From: a bacterium
GTDB lineage: Bacteria; Pseudomonadota; Gammaproteobacteria; Burkholderiales; Burkholderiaceae_C
Length of the DNA stretch: 57,329 bases
Assembly: GCA_030824555.1 (NCBI GenBank)
Contig: JAVBXK010000055.1
Coordinates: 1-57,329, forward strand
Direction of reading: 5' to 3'
Below are positions 16,649-25,615 of the stretch, piece by piece. A model generated the notes under the pieces. That model ran no database searches and was not told the origin of the DNA. It saw nothing but the letters and a program-made list of their open reading frames with translations. Both the position numbers and the translations under genes were made by a program. The number at the start of each line of letters is the position of its first letter. Within the stretch, counting starts at the first letter, position 1.

Positions 16649-17329
16649 ATGAAACCAAGTTCCACCCTTTTGCTGGCCACCGCCGCAGCATTGACCACAA
16701 TGGCCACCCCACAGATGGCATCGGCGCAAGCCACCGCCAGCCCGTACTGGGTTCACCTGGGGCCCACATCGGTCCAGTTTGTCAACGGCGGCGATGTCGT
16801 GGTGGGGGGCGGTGTGGTGCCCAATGCCAGCACGCATGCCAGCAACAACACCACGCTGGGCGTGGAGCTGGGCTATGACCTGAGTCCGCAGTGGTCGGCT
16901 CGGTTCACTGCGGGCATCCCCCCCACCACCCAGGTGTCAGGCACGGGCAACCTGAGTGCCGCCGCAGGTACACCCCAGCCGCTGGCCAAGGTCACCTACG
17001 GTCCGGCCGTGGCATCTGTCACCTGGCACCCGCTGGGCCGCACGCTGGGGTTCAGCCCCTACATCGGAGCCGGGTTGAACTACCCCATCATCTTCAAAAG
17101 CGAAGACCAGTTTCTGGTCAATGTGCGTGTGCACTCCAAAATCGGCGCAGCCATCCAGGTGGGTGCCGAATACGCGTTCGACTCCAAATGGGGCGTGTTT
17201 TTGGACGTGAAAAAGCTGTTTACAAAGGTGGATGTCTCTGCCAACCTTCCCGGCGGTGGCCCCGTGGCCACCACCACGGCCAAGCTCAATCCGCTGGTGG
17301 TGCAAATGGGTGTGTCGTATCGGTTCTGA
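16649..17329 (+). CDS. OmpW family outer-membrane porin
   Basis: 226-residue precursor with a Sec signal peptide (MKPSSTLLL...MASAQA) and an OmpW-type eight-stranded beta barrel. Typical blocks are LGVELGYDLSPQWSARFTAGIPP, FSPYIGAGLNYPIIF and the C-terminal VVQMGVSYRF ending in Phe, the outer-membrane insertion signal. AGGAG stands nine bases before the ATG at 16649. It sits between tmoF and the sensor kinase. Many toluene operons carry a FadL-type channel (TbuX/TmoX) instead; here a small hydrophobic-ligand porin may take the uptake role. AlkL is a related OmpW protein used for alkane entry. Confidence 0.9.
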   Translation: MKPSSTLLLATAAALTTMATPQMASAQATASPYWVHLGPTSVQFVNGGDVVVGGGVVPNASTHASNNTTLGVELGYDLSPQWSARFTAGIPPTTQVSGTGNLSAAAGTPQPLAKVTYGPAVASVTWHPLGRTLGFSPYIGAGLNYPIIFKSEDQFLVNVRVHSKIGAAIQVGAEYAFDSKWGVFLDVKKLFTKVDVSANLPGGGPVATTTAKLNPLVVQMGVSYRF

Positions 17330-17396
17330 CGCTTTGGGAGATGGCCTTGGTTGAACGTGAAGCGAACCTGAACAACCCGGCCACAGAGGCCGAGCA

Positions 17397-20333
17397 TTGA
17401 TAAACAACCTCTCGGTCAAGGGCGTGCAACTGTCCGCCGCTGACACCCACGATGTGCGGCGGCAGAAGTTTGCACGCATCATCCTGGATGCCATGTACCA
17501 GTTTCTGGGCCTGCTGGATGTCAACGGCACGGTGCTGGAAATCAACCGCTCCGCCCTGGAAGGGGCCGGCATTGCGCTGGACGACGTGGTGGGCAAGCCG
17601 TTTTGGGAGGCGCGCTGGTGGGCCGTGTCAGACGACGCGCGCGAGCAAGTGCGCAACATGGTGGCGCATGCCGCGCAAGGCCACTTCATCCGCCGCGACA
17701 TGGAAGTGTTTGGCGATTTGCATGGCGAGAAGTCCATCATCGTGGACTTCTCGCTCACCCCCATTCGGGACGACCAGGGCCGGGTGGCCTTTTTGCTGCC
17801 CGAGGGCCGCAACATCAGCGAAAAAGTGGCCATCGAAGCCGAGCTGACGCGCAAAAACGGCGAACTGCAACAGGCGCTGGAGCGGTTGCGCGAAATCGAC
17901 GGCTTCAAAACCAAGTTCTTTGCCAACGTCAGCCACGAGCTGCGCACCCCGCTGACCCTGATCCTGGGGCCGGTGGAGCAACTGCTGAAAGAGTCCTTGC
18001 AGCTGGGCGAGCGCGAGCGGGCACGGCTGGTCACGGTTCAGCGCAATGCCCGGTCTCTGTTGCAACAGGTGAACGACTTGCTTGACCTGGCCCGCATCGA
18101 CGCCGACAAAATGCCTCTGGCCTACGTGGACGCCAACTTGCCCGCCCTGTTGCAGGAGGTGGCGGCCGGTTTCGTGGCCAAGGCAGAAGAGCGGTCCATC
18201 ACATTCCACATCGACTGCCCTGCCAGGCTGCATGCCGACGTGGACCGGGCCAAGCTGGCCCGCGTGGTGGCCAATTTGCTGTCGAATGCCTTCAAGTTCA
18301 CGCCACCTGGCGGGCGCATCCGCTGCTCGTTGCACGTGGTGGCCAACGACCGGTTTTTGCTCAGCGTGCAAGACAACGGGCCGGGCGTGCCACCCGAACT
18401 GAAAGATGTGATTTTTGCGCGCTTTGCGCAGGCCCCGTCCGATGTCAGCAGCTATGGCAGCGGGCTGGGGCTGAACATCGTCAAAGAGTTTGTCGAGCTG
18501 CACCACGGTACGGTGGTGGTGCTGGATGCCGCCGGTGGCGGTGCCATTTTTCAGGTGGAAATGCCCATGCAGGCACCCCAGGGCACTTTTGTGCGCGAAA
18601 TGGGCGAGCACGCCACCCCAGCGCTGCGCCAGGTGCCCGATGAGCGGCCCAGGGCATTGCCCGGTGGGCTGCCCACCGAGTGGCCAGACGTGTTGCCGGG
18701 TGGGTTACAGGGAGGGTTGCCGGATGTCCCGCTGCCGCCGCTGGCACACCGCCCAGGCCTGCCACACGTGCTGGTGGTGGAAGACAACCCCGACTTGCTG
18801 CACTTTTTGCACGATGTGCTGGCCGACAGCTACAACGTCTCCCTGGCCGCCAACGGCGCGGCGGGCATGGCAGCGGCGCTGGCGTGCCCGCCCGACTTGG
18901 TCATCACCGACTTGATGATGCCGCAGGTCGATGGCATGCAGCTCATCCAGCAACTGCGGCGGCTGGCGCAGTTCCAGCAGGTGCCCGCCATCGTGCTGAC
19001 CGCCCGGGCCGACGACTCGCTGCGCGACAACCTGCTGGAAGAGTTTGTGCAGGACTACCTGACCAAGCCGTTTTCGCCGCAGGAGCTGCGCGCACGGGTG
19101 CGCAACCTGGTCACCGTCAAGCGCAGCGTGGCACTGCTGCAAAGCGAGCTGGCCACGCAAGCGTCCGACGTGGGCGAGCTGACCGCCGCGCTGGTGACGC
19201 ACCGCAAATTCCTGCAAGACAGCCTGCACGCGCTGCAAGTGTCCGAGCGGCGCTGGCTGGGGTTTTACGACAACACCGCCGTGGGCATCGCCATGGCCGA
19301 TGGCGAGGGGCGCATCGTCATCGCCAACCCGGCGTTGCAAACCATGCTGGGCTACAGCGCCAGCGAGATCAGGGGTGTGTCGTTGATCGAAATCACCGAA
19401 GCGTCGGAACGCACCCTGACCGAGCGCAATGTGCACGGCCTGATGGACGGCATCGTGTCCAGCTACCAGCTGGAAAAGCGCTACGAAAAACGCAACGGAG
19501 GCTACCTGTGGGCCAACGTCAGCGCCTCGCGCATACCGGCGGTGGATGGCGACGGGCCTTGGCTGGCCGCCATCGTGCAGGACATCAGCGCACGCAAGCA
19601 AGCTGAAAGCGAGCTGGCCGCCACTCAGACCGAGCTGGTGCGCATATCGCGCTTCACCGCCATGGGTGAACTGGCCGCGTCCATTGCCCATGAAGTGAAC
19701 CAGCCACTGTCTGCCATTGCCACCAACAGCCAGGCGGCGTTGCGCTGGATGTCGCGCGACACGCCTGACCTGGGCGAGGTTGTGGCCGCACTGAACCGCG
19801 TGTACCGCGATGCCAACCTGGCGGGCGACGTGATTGCCCGCATCCGCAATTTCCTGTCACGCGGCGGCATCAAACACGAACGCATTGCCGTGCAGCACAT
19901 CCTGTACGACCTGCTGCGCATGCTGAACACGCTGTTTCAGGCATCGAGTGTGCAAGTCACCGTGCTGGTGTCGCCCGCCCTGCCTTACCTGAACGCGGAC
20001 AAAGTACAACTGCAACAGGTGTTGCTCAACCTGATGGTCAATGCCGTGGAGGCCATGCGCGAGCAACCCACGGGCCAGCGCCTGTTGAGCATTTCGGTGA
20101 GCGAGCAGGCCTCACAGGGCATCGTCTTCTCGGTGTGCGACAGCGGTCCGGGCATCGCACCGGAGATGCAGCCCAAGATTTTCGATGCCCTCTTTTCCAC
20201 CAAGGGTGACGGGCTGGGCATGGGGTTGGCCATCAGCCGATCCATCGTTGAAAACCACGGCGGCTGGTTGCGCCTGGAGCCAGACGCGGGCACGGGGGCG
20301 TGCTTTCGTTTCAACATTCCTTTGCTGCCGTGA
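17397..20333 (+). CDS. tmoS: TodS/TmoS-type hybrid sensor histidine kinase
   Basis: 978-residue soluble double kinase with the TodS architecture. PAS1 (~25-145) is the expected aromatic sensor; HisKA1 has His180 (FFANVSHELRTPL) followed by HATPase1 to ~395. A Pro/Gly-rich linker (~405-455, repeats of LPGGL) leads to a receiver with Asp505 (VITDLMMPQ). PAS2 (~615-735), HisKA2 with His765 (SIAHEVNQPLSA) and HATPase2 complete the protein. No membrane span is seen. The TTG at 17397 is the only early start in frame, and AGAGG stands seven bases before it. It is the phosphodonor for the following response regulator. It should sense toluene-like compounds and switch on the tmo operon, as TmoST does in P. 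mendocina KR1. Confidence 0.93.
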   Translation: MINNLSVKGVQLSAADTHDVRRQKFARIILDAMYQFLGLLDVNGTVLEINRSALEGAGIALDDVVGKPFWEARWWAVSDDAREQVRNMVAHAAQGHFIRRDMEVFGDLHGEKSIIVDFSLTPIRDDQGRVAFLLPEGRNISEKVAIEAELTRKNGELQQALERLREIDGFKTKFFANVSHELRTPLTLILGPVEQLLKESLQLGERERARLVTVQRNARSLLQQVNDLLDLARIDADKMPLAYVDANLPALLQEVAAGFVAKAEERSITFHIDCPARLHADVDRAKLARVVANLLSNAFKFTPPGGRIRCSLHVVANDRFLLSVQDNGPGVPPELKDVIFARFAQAPSDVSSYGSGLGLNIVKEFVELHHGTVVVLDAAGGGAIFQVEMPMQAPQGTFVREMGEHATPALRQVPDERPRALPGGLPTEWPDVLPGGLQGGLPDVPLPPLAHRPGLPHVLVVEDNPDLLHFLHDVLADSYNVSLAANGAAGMAAALACPPDLVITDLMMPQVDGMQLIQQLRRLAQFQQVPAIVLTARADDSLRDNLLEEFVQDYLTKPFSPQELRARVRNLVTVKRSVALLQSELATQASDVGELTAALVTHRKFLQDSLHALQVSERRWLGFYDNTAVGIAMADGEGRIVIANPALQTMLGYSASEIRGVSLIEITEASERTLTERNVHGLMDGIVSSYQLEKRYEKRNGGYLWANVSASRIPAVDGDGPWLAAIVQDISARKQAESELAATQTELVRISRFTAMGELAASIAHEVNQPLSAIATNSQAALRWMSRDTPDLGEVVAALNRVYRDANLAGDVIARIRNFLSRGGIKHERIAVQHILYDLLRMLNTLFQASSVQVTVLVSPALPYLNADKVQLQQVLLNLMVNAVEAMREQPTGQRLLSISVSEQASQGIVFSVCDSGPGIAPEMQPKIFDALFSTKGDGLGMGLAISRSIVENHGGWLRLEPDAGTGACFRFNIPLLP

Positions 20334-20378
20334 CCCATACCTCGGCCGATCGGCATTGAAGACTGCCCCGCAACGACC

Positions 20379-21068
20379 ATGACGACTGCTGTACCCCGTG
20401 CGCCAACCACGCCCCAGAAGACTGCCGCAAGCGGCACGACTGCCCACGCATCACCCACCGTCTATGTGGTGGACGACGACGCATCGGTGCGTGAATCCCT
20501 CAGCAGTTTGCTGCGCTCAGCGGGCATGCGGGCAGAGGTGTTCGCGTCGGCAGCGGACTTTCTGGCCCACGGCAAGCCGCCTGCGCTGGCCTGTGTCGTG
20601 CTGGATGTCCGCATGCCTGGGCTCGACGGTTTCGGGCTGCAAGCGCACCTGTCTGCCATCGGACAGGACATCCCGATCGTGTTCATCACCGGTCACGGCG
20701 AAGTGCCCATGGCCGTGCGGGCCATGCGAGCGGGTGCCATTGATTTTTTGAACAAACCGTTTGAAGACACCGACTTGCTCAACGCCATCGAACTGGCGCT
20801 ATCGCGCGTCAGTGCCACGTCGAACGAGCGGCTGGAGCTGGCCGAGCTGCGGGGCCTTTACGACACCTTGACGTCGCGCGAGAAGCAAATCATGGCTGAA
20901 GTCGCTTCAGGCAAGCTCAACAAGGCCATCGCCTACGACCTGGCGGTGACGGAAAGCACCGTCAAAGTGCATCGCCATAACGTCATGCACAAGATGCGAC
21001 TGAAGTCCATCCCCGCCCTCACCGTGGCCATGCAACAACTCAGGCGCGCGGGCGCGGCGCAGGCCTGA
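20379..21068 (+). CDS. tmoT: TodT/TmoT-type response regulator
   Basis: 229-residue regulator with an unusually Ala/Thr-rich leader (~25 residues), a receiver domain with phospho-acceptor Asp76 (VVLDVRMPG) and Lys in FLNKPFED, and a C-terminal LuxR/FixJ-type HTH (LTSREKQIMAEVASGKLNKAIAYDL). The final block VTESTVKVHRHNVMHKM is the recognition region. It lies 45 bases after the kinase gene and is the last gene of this operon. By analogy with TodT it binds upstream of the catabolic operon, but I could not find a convincing tod-box palindrome before tmoA. Confidence 0.93.
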   Translation: MTTAVPRAPTTPQKTAASGTTAHASPTVYVVDDDASVRESLSSLLRSAGMRAEVFASAADFLAHGKPPALACVVLDVRMPGLDGFGLQAHLSAIGQDIPIVFITGHGEVPMAVRAMRAGAIDFLNKPFEDTDLLNAIELALSRVSATSNERLELAELRGLYDTLTSREKQIMAEVASGKLNKAIAYDLAVTESTVKVHRHNVMHKMRLKSIPALTVAMQQLRRAGAAQA

Positions 21069-21123
21069 ACTGGGGTCAGGCAGGGGCCCGTTCTGGGCGG
21101 TGCCAGTGCAATCGAAAGGAGAG

Positions 21124-21175
21124 TAAAAAATGTGAGCTACTTGCGCTTATTTTTAAAGCGATAGATGAATTTTTC
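21124..21175. repeat. Short palindromic repeat (Comamonadaceae-style), copy 2
   Basis: Contains GAGCTACTTGCGCTTATTTT and AAAGCGATAG, an imperfect palindrome flanked by A/T tracts (AAAAAATG left, GAATTTTTC right). It resembles a repeat I recognise from many intergenic regions of Comamonadaceae. It lies just after the last gene of the toluene operon. Confidence 0.5.
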
Positions 21176-21219
21176 ACGGATGAAAATGACACGAAAAGCT
21201 GAAAATATGACCCTCAGCA

Positions 21220-21281
21220 CCTGAAAATCCCGCGCTTTTCCCAGATGCAGGCCTTTTCGGTGCTGATTTTCAGGTTTTTTT
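21220..21281 (+). terminator. Intrinsic terminator of the tmo operon
   Basis: The ten-base arms CCTGAAAATC (21220-21229) and GATTTTCAGG (21265-21274) are exactly complementary and followed by seven T (21275-21281), on the side where the tmo-tmoST transcript ends. The 35-base loop is large for an intrinsic terminator, and part of each arm can pair elsewhere. Confidence 0.6.
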
Positions 21282-21471
21282 GGTATTTTTCAATGCAAAA
21301 AATGACCGTTAACGCTTTGAGATAGAGCGAGAGGCGCTCATATTTTTTACTATTTTTTTGTCAGCACCGAGGCGGGTGCGCTCGCACGAGCGCAGCAGCG
21401 CACACGCCAAATGCCCGTTGCCAACTGCCCGCAGCACAGCGACACACCCCTGCCGCCGTGCGCTCCAAAAC

Positions 21472-21663
21472 TCAACGCCCCAGGTCCTTCGCGCTGACCC
21501 CGGCAATGCCCCAGTTTTCTTTGGGCACGTCCTGAATCCAGACGCGCACATTGGTGATGGGCGCACCCGTGGCCTCGACCAGCGCGGCGCTCACCTTCTC
21601 GATGACGGCGCGCTTTTGCTCTTCCGTGCGACCTTCGACCATGTAGATTTGTGCAAATGGCAT
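21472..21663 (-). CDS. dmpI: 4-oxalocrotonate tautomerase
   Basis: 63-residue tautomerase that converts 2-hydroxymuconate to its keto isomer in the oxalocrotonate branch of the meta pathway. Pro1 after removal of the initiator Met (MPFAQIYMVEGRT) is the catalytic base. Further conserved residues include the Arg in EGRTEEQKRAV and Arg/Trp in NVRVWIQDVPKENWG. It forms hexamers in the family. It is the last gene of the phenol operon, separated from dmpH by a Bug-type receptor gene. Confidence 0.95.
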   Translation of the reverse strand: MPFAQIYMVEGRTEEQKRAVIEKVSAALVEATGAPITNVRVWIQDVPKENWGIAGVSAKDLGR

Positions 21664-21729
21664 GTGGGACTCCTTGTGTGTGCGTGTGTGGTTTGCAGTG
21701 AGTGCAGCGCGGCGCGCTGAGCACCCTGT

Positions 21730-22737
21730 TTATTCAGCCTTGATGTCCAGCTTGCGGATCAGCTCGCCCCAGCGCACGTTTTCAGCACGGATGAAATCCT
21801 TCAGCTGTTGTGGCGTGGTGACCCTGATGTCGGCTGAAATCGCATCGAACGCGCTGGTGGCCTGGGGTGTGACTGCGCCGTCGCGCCACGCCGCGTGGAG
21901 CTTGTCCACAATGGCTGGCGGCAACCCGGCAGGGCCTACCAGGGCGAACCAGGTCTCCACCTCGAAGCCGGGGTAACCCGACTCGGCAATGGTGGGCACA
22001 TCTGGCAGCGCTCTGGAGCGCTTGGGTGATGAGACGGCCAGCGCCTTGAGCTTGCCGGCTTTGATGTGCTGCAAGGTCGTGGCCAGCGAGCTTTCCATGC
22101 TCATGACCACCACACCCGAGAGCAGGTCGGACACGATCTGGCTGGACCCTTTGTACGGGATGTTGGTGAGCTTGATGCCCGCCGTCGCCTGTAACAGCTC
22201 GGCCGCCAGGTGGTTGCTGGTACCGATGCCCGAGGTCGCGTAGCTCAGCTTGCCCGGGTTGGCCTTGGCGTAGGCCACCAGCCCTTTCAGGTCGTTGAAC
22301 GGGGCAGCCGGGTTGATCACGATCACGCATGGCGACGTGCCCACCAGCGAAATGGGCGTGAAGTCCTTTTCCACCGCAAACGGCAGCTTGGGGTACAGGT
22401 GCGGGGCAATGCCCAAGCTGCTGATGGCCGACAGGCCCACGGTGTAGCCGTCTGGCGCGGCCTTGGCCATGGCATCGGTGCCGATGTTGCCACCCGCCCC
22501 TGCCTTGTTCTCGACCACAAAGGGTTGCCCCAGCTTGTCGGCCATGGCCTTGGCTGCCGTTCGGCCCATCACGTCCGTCGGCCCGCCCGGTGGGAAGGGT
22601 ACGATGAATTTGATGGGTTTGGTGGGCCAGGCATCCTGCGCCCAAGCGGCGGGGGCCAGCAGGCCGCCCGCACCGAGACCTGCACTGGCCCAGGCGGTGG
22701 TCAAGAGGCTGGCGGCGGTGAACTGTCTTCTTTTCAT
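21730..22737 (-). CDS. Bug-type (TctC) periplasmic solute-binding receptor
   Basis: 335-residue receptor of the tripartite tricarboxylate transporter (Bug) family. It has a twin-arginine-like or Sec leader (MKRRQFTAASLLTTAW...APAAWAQ) and the diagnostic PTKPIKFIVPFPPGGPTDVMGR, ENKAGAGGNIGTDAMAKAAPDGYT and NIPYKGSSQIVSDLLSGVV blocks. Such receptors are greatly expanded in Burkholderiales and bind organic acids. No membrane subunits (TctA/TctB) are present, so it must share a transporter or act as an orphan sensor. It is inserted between dmpH and dmpI in the same direction. Confidence 0.92.
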   Translation of the reverse strand: MKRRQFTAASLLTTAWASAGLGAGGLLAPAAWAQDAWPTKPIKFIVPFPPGGPTDVMGRTAAKAMADKLGQPFVVENKAGAGGNIGTDAMAKAAPDGYTVGLSAISSLGIAPHLYPKLPFAVEKDFTPISLVGTSPCVIVINPAAPFNDLKGLVAYAKANPGKLSYATSGIGTSNHLAAELLQATAGIKLTNIPYKGSSQIVSDLLSGVVVMSMESSLATTLQHIKAGKLKALAVSSPKRSRALPDVPTIAESGYPGFEVETWFALVGPAGLPPAIVDKLHAAWRDGAVTPQATSAFDAISADIRVTTPQQLKDFIRAENVRWGELIRKLDIKAE

Positions 22738-22791
22738 GGGTGTTGTCTCTTTGTTGTCTCGTGTATGCGCGGGTTGGTGTGTGCTGTGTGG

Positions 22792-23580
22792 TCAGACGAA
22801 GCGGATGCTGGTGCTGCCCATGCCCTGCACGCGCAGGGTCACGTTGTCACCCGCCTGCACGGCCACGGCTTCGGTGATGCCGCCCGACAGAATCAGCGTG
22901 CCCGCCGGGATGCATTCACCCCGCTCGGCCAGGTGGTTGGCCAGCATGGCAATGGCGGCTGCGGGGTGGCCCAGCACGGCGGCACCTGCGCCAAAGGCCA
23001 CGGCCTGGCCGTTTTTCTCCATGACGATGCCGACGGTGCGCAAATCGACACCCTCCACCGACATGGGCTGGCCACCTACCACGAAGCGGGCGGCGGAGGT
23101 GTTGTCGGCCACCACGCTTTTCAGGTCGAACTTGAAGTCGCGGTAGCGGCTGTCGATCACTTCGATGCCCGGCATCACGAAATCGGTGGCGGCCAGCACC
23201 GCGCCGATGTGGCAACCAGGGCCGCGCAGCTCGGCTTTGGTGACGAAGGCAATTTCAGGCTCCACCTTGGGGTGAATGAGTTCACTGACCTTGCACTCGC
23301 CACCGTCGGGCACGGCGTAATCGTCGGTCATGAAACCGAACACGGGCGTGGTGACCCCCATCTGCTTCATTTTGGCGTGCGAGGTGAGTCCCGCCTTCAG
23401 CCCGATGACGCGTGCGCCACGCGCCACCTTGCGGCGGCGGATGTCATCCTGGATGGCGTAGGCATCGTCCCAGTCCATCTCGGGGTGGTCGTCGGTGATT
23501 TTGGTGGTGTCTTGCTGCTGCAGTTGGCAGTTTTCCAGGCGCTCGGCCAGGGCAGCGATGGTGGTGGTGTCGAGTTTCAT
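22792..23580 (-). CDS. dmpH: 4-oxalocrotonate decarboxylase
   Basis: 262-residue metal-dependent decarboxylase that converts 2-oxo-3-hexenedioate to 2-hydroxypenta-2,4-dienoate. It is distinguished from its paralogue DmpE by [34 protein letters not shown] and [16 protein letters not shown], all of which match DmpH. The Glu pair in EPEIAF is the metal site expected for this fold. The ATG overlaps the stop of dmpG by four bases (ATGA). In known systems DmpH and DmpE form a complex that protects the unstable dienol. Confidence 0.95.
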   Translation of the reverse strand: MKLDTTTIAALAERLENCQLQQQDTTKITDDHPEMDWDDAYAIQDDIRRRKVARGARVIGLKAGLTSHAKMKQMGVTTPVFGFMTDDYAVPDGGECKVSELIHPKVEPEIAFVTKAELRGPGCHIGAVLAATDFVMPGIEVIDSRYRDFKFDLKSVVADNTSAARFVVGGQPMSVEGVDLRTVGIVMEKNGQAVAFGAGAAVLGHPAAAIAMLANHLAERGECIPAGTLILSGGITEAVAVQAGDNVTLRVQGMGSTSIRFV

Positions 23581-24620
23581 GCGGCCACCTTGCTGGCTTG
23601 TTGACGTTCCCGGGCCAGGGTCATGGCGGTGTCTTCGATCATGTCTTCCTGACCGCCGACCATGCCCCGCCGGCCCATTTCAACGAGGATGTCGCGGGCC
23701 GACACGCCGTATTTCTCCTCGGCACGTTTGGCAAACAGCAGGAAGGAGCCGTACACACCGGCGTAGCCCAGCGTGAGCGCATCGCGGTCGATGCGGATGG
23801 GGAAGTCCATGATGGGCACCACCAGGTCTTCGGCCACGTCCTGGATTTTGTACACGTCCACCCCGGTGACCACACCCATCAGGTCGAGCACAGACACCAG
23901 CACTTCCATGGGTGTGTTGCCCGCACCGGCCCCCAGGCCTGCGGCGGCCGCGTCGATGCGGTTGGCACCCACTTCCATGGCTGCAATCGAGTTGGCCACG
24001 CCCATGGCCAGGTTGTGGTGGCCGTGGAAACCCAGCTCGGTTTCGGGCTTGAGCGCCTGGCGCACGGCGCTCAGGCGGGCCTTGACACCGTCGGGCAGCA
24101 GGTGCCCCGCCGAGTCGGTCACGTAGATGCAGTTGGCCCCATAGCCTTCCATCAGCAGCGCCTGGCTGACCAGTTTTTCAGCGCTGGCCATGTGCGCCAT
24201 CATCAAAAAGCCCACGGTGTCCAGCCCCAACGCACGCGCCTTGGTGATGTGCTGCTCGGACACATCGGCCTCGGTGCAGTGGGTGGCCACGCGGATGGTG
24301 CTCACGCCCAGGTCTTTGGCCATCAGCAAATGGTCAACGGTGCCGATGCCGGGCAGCAGCAGCGCCGACACCTTGGCTTGCTTCATGAGCGGGATGACCG
24401 CGCCCAAATACTCCTCGTCGGTGTGCGCCGGGAAGCCGTAGTTGACCGAAGAGCCGCCCAAGCCGTCGCCGTGGGTCACCTCAATGAGAGGGATGCCCGC
24501 TGCGTCCAGCCCGCAGGCGATGGTTTTCATCTGCTCCAGCGTCATCAGGTGGCGCTTGGGGTGCATGCCGTCGCGCAGGGTCATGTCGTGAAGGGTGATT
24601 TTTTTGCCTTGCAATGTCAT
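23577..24620 (-). CDS. dmpG: 4-hydroxy-2-oxovalerate aldolase
   Basis: 347-residue class II aldolase that splits 4-hydroxy-2-oxovalerate into pyruvate and acetaldehyde. It has the TIM-barrel start [17 protein letters not shown] and metal ligands in [16 protein letters not shown], plus the C-terminal helical part that contacts the dehydrogenase ([18 protein letters not shown]). The frame opens at 24701, but the ATG at 24620 has AAGGAG upstream and gives the family start MTLQGKKI. It channels acetaldehyde to DmpF, whose gene lies 19 bases upstream. Confidence 0.96.
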   Translation of the reverse strand: MTLQGKKITLHDMTLRDGMHPKRHLMTLEQMKTIACGLDAAGIPLIEVTHGDGLGGSSVNYGFPAHTDEEYLGAVIPLMKQAKVSALLLPGIGTVDHLLMAKDLGVSTIRVATHCTEADVSEQHITKARALGLDTVGFLMMAHMASAEKLVSQALLMEGYGANCIYVTDSAGHLLPDGVKARLSAVRQALKPETELGFHGHHNLAMGVANSIAAMEVGANRIDAAAAGLGAGAGNTPMEVLVSVLDLMGVVTGVDVYKIQDVAEDLVVPIMDFPIRIDRDALTLGYAGVYGSFLLFAKRAEEKYGVSARDILVEMGRRGMVGGQEDMIEDTAMTLARERQQASKVAA

Positions 24621-24639
24621 GTCGTTTCTCCTTGCGGGG

Positions 24640-25563
24640 TCAGGCTGCGGTGGCGGCGGTAGGTTGGAGCGTGAGCCGCCCGGCGATGATTTCTTCGGCA
24701 AACATTTCTGCCGTGCGGGCGGCAGCGGCGGTCATGATGTCGAGGTTGCCTGCGTACTTGGGCAGGTAGTCGCCCAGGCCCTCCACCTCCATGAAAACGG
24801 ACACGCGCTTGCCGTCAAACACAGGGCCATTGACCAATTTGTAGCCCGGCACGTACTTCTGCACCTCTTTGATCATGGCGTGGATGGACTCGGTGATGCG
24901 GGCCTGATCGGGCTCGGTTTCGGTCAGGCAATGCACGGTGTCGCGCATGATGAGCGGCGGCTCGGCGGGGTTGATGATGATGATGGCCTTGCCCTTTTTG
25001 GCCCCGCCCACCTTCTCCACCGCACCGGCGGTGGTCCGGGTGAATTCGTCGATGTTCTTGCGCGTGCCAGGGCCGACCGAGCGGCTGGACACGGTGGCCA
25101 CGATCTCGCCATAGGCCACCGGCTGCACGCGGCTGACCGCCGCCACCATGGGGATGGTGGCCTGGCCACCACACGTCACCATGTTGACGTTCATTTCGCC
25201 TTTGCCCACGTGGTCTTTCAGGTTCACGGGCGGCACGCAATACGGGCCGATGGCGGCGGGCGTGAGGTCGATCATCAGCGCGCCCAGCGCGTTGACCTTG
25301 CGGCTGTTTTCGGCATGCACGTAGGCGCTGGTGGCATCGAACACGATTTGCACACCGTCGGCCACCAGGTGGGGCAGCAGGCCATCGACCCCGTCAGACG
25401 TGGTTTTGATGCCCATGTCGCGGGCACGTTTGAGGCCGTCGGATTCAGGGTCGATGCCCACCATCCACACGGGTTCCAGCACGGGGCTGCGTTGCAGTTT
25501 GGCGAACAGGTCGGTGCCGATGTTGCCGGGCCCGATCAGGGCGCATTTGATTTTTTGGCTCAT
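24640..25563 (-). CDS. dmpF: Acetaldehyde dehydrogenase (acylating)
   Basis: 307-residue NAD- and CoA-dependent enzyme forming acetyl-CoA from acetaldehyde. The Rossmann motif is [13 protein letters not shown], and the catalytic Cys lies in [31 protein letters not shown] and [22 protein letters not shown] are typical of the DmpF/BphJ/MhpF group. It pairs with DmpG in a channelled complex. It ends 52 bases before the dmpE side of the operon and starts with a conventional ATG. Confidence 0.96.
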   Translation of the reverse strand: MSQKIKCALIGPGNIGTDLFAKLQRSPVLEPVWMVGIDPESDGLKRARDMGIKTTSDGVDGLLPHLVADGVQIVFDATSAYVHAENSRKVNALGALMIDLTPAAIGPYCVPPVNLKDHVGKGEMNVNMVTCGGQATIPMVAAVSRVQPVAYGEIVATVSSRSVGPGTRKNIDEFTRTTAGAVEKVGGAKKGKAIIIINPAEPPLIMRDTVHCLTETEPDQARITESIHAMIKEVQKYVPGYKLVNGPVFDGKRVSVFMEVEGLGDYLPKYAGNLDIMTAAAARTAEMFAEEIIAGRLTLQPTAATAA

Positions 25564-25615
25564 GATGAGTGGTGCTTCCTAGCTCTGAGTTCTGAATGCA
25601 GGGTGCTGAAAAATG

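Larger units (their letters stand above)
21069..21471. other. Convergent intergenic region between the toluene and phenol operons
   Basis: About 400 bases of strikingly A/T-rich DNA between the stops of two convergent operons, with no plausible gene. It contains a short palindromic repeat, a long-stem terminator with a T-run, a smaller GAGCG/CGCTC hairpin followed by T-rich sequence (21325-21353), and competing inverted repeats described under findings. Confidence 0.7.

Noticed and set aside
15677-17329. 550-codon frame joining the tmoF region to the OmpW gene
   Set aside because: The N-terminal part is a shadow of tmoF in another frame; only the C-terminal 226 residues from 16649, with a signal peptide and ribosome-binding site, are real.
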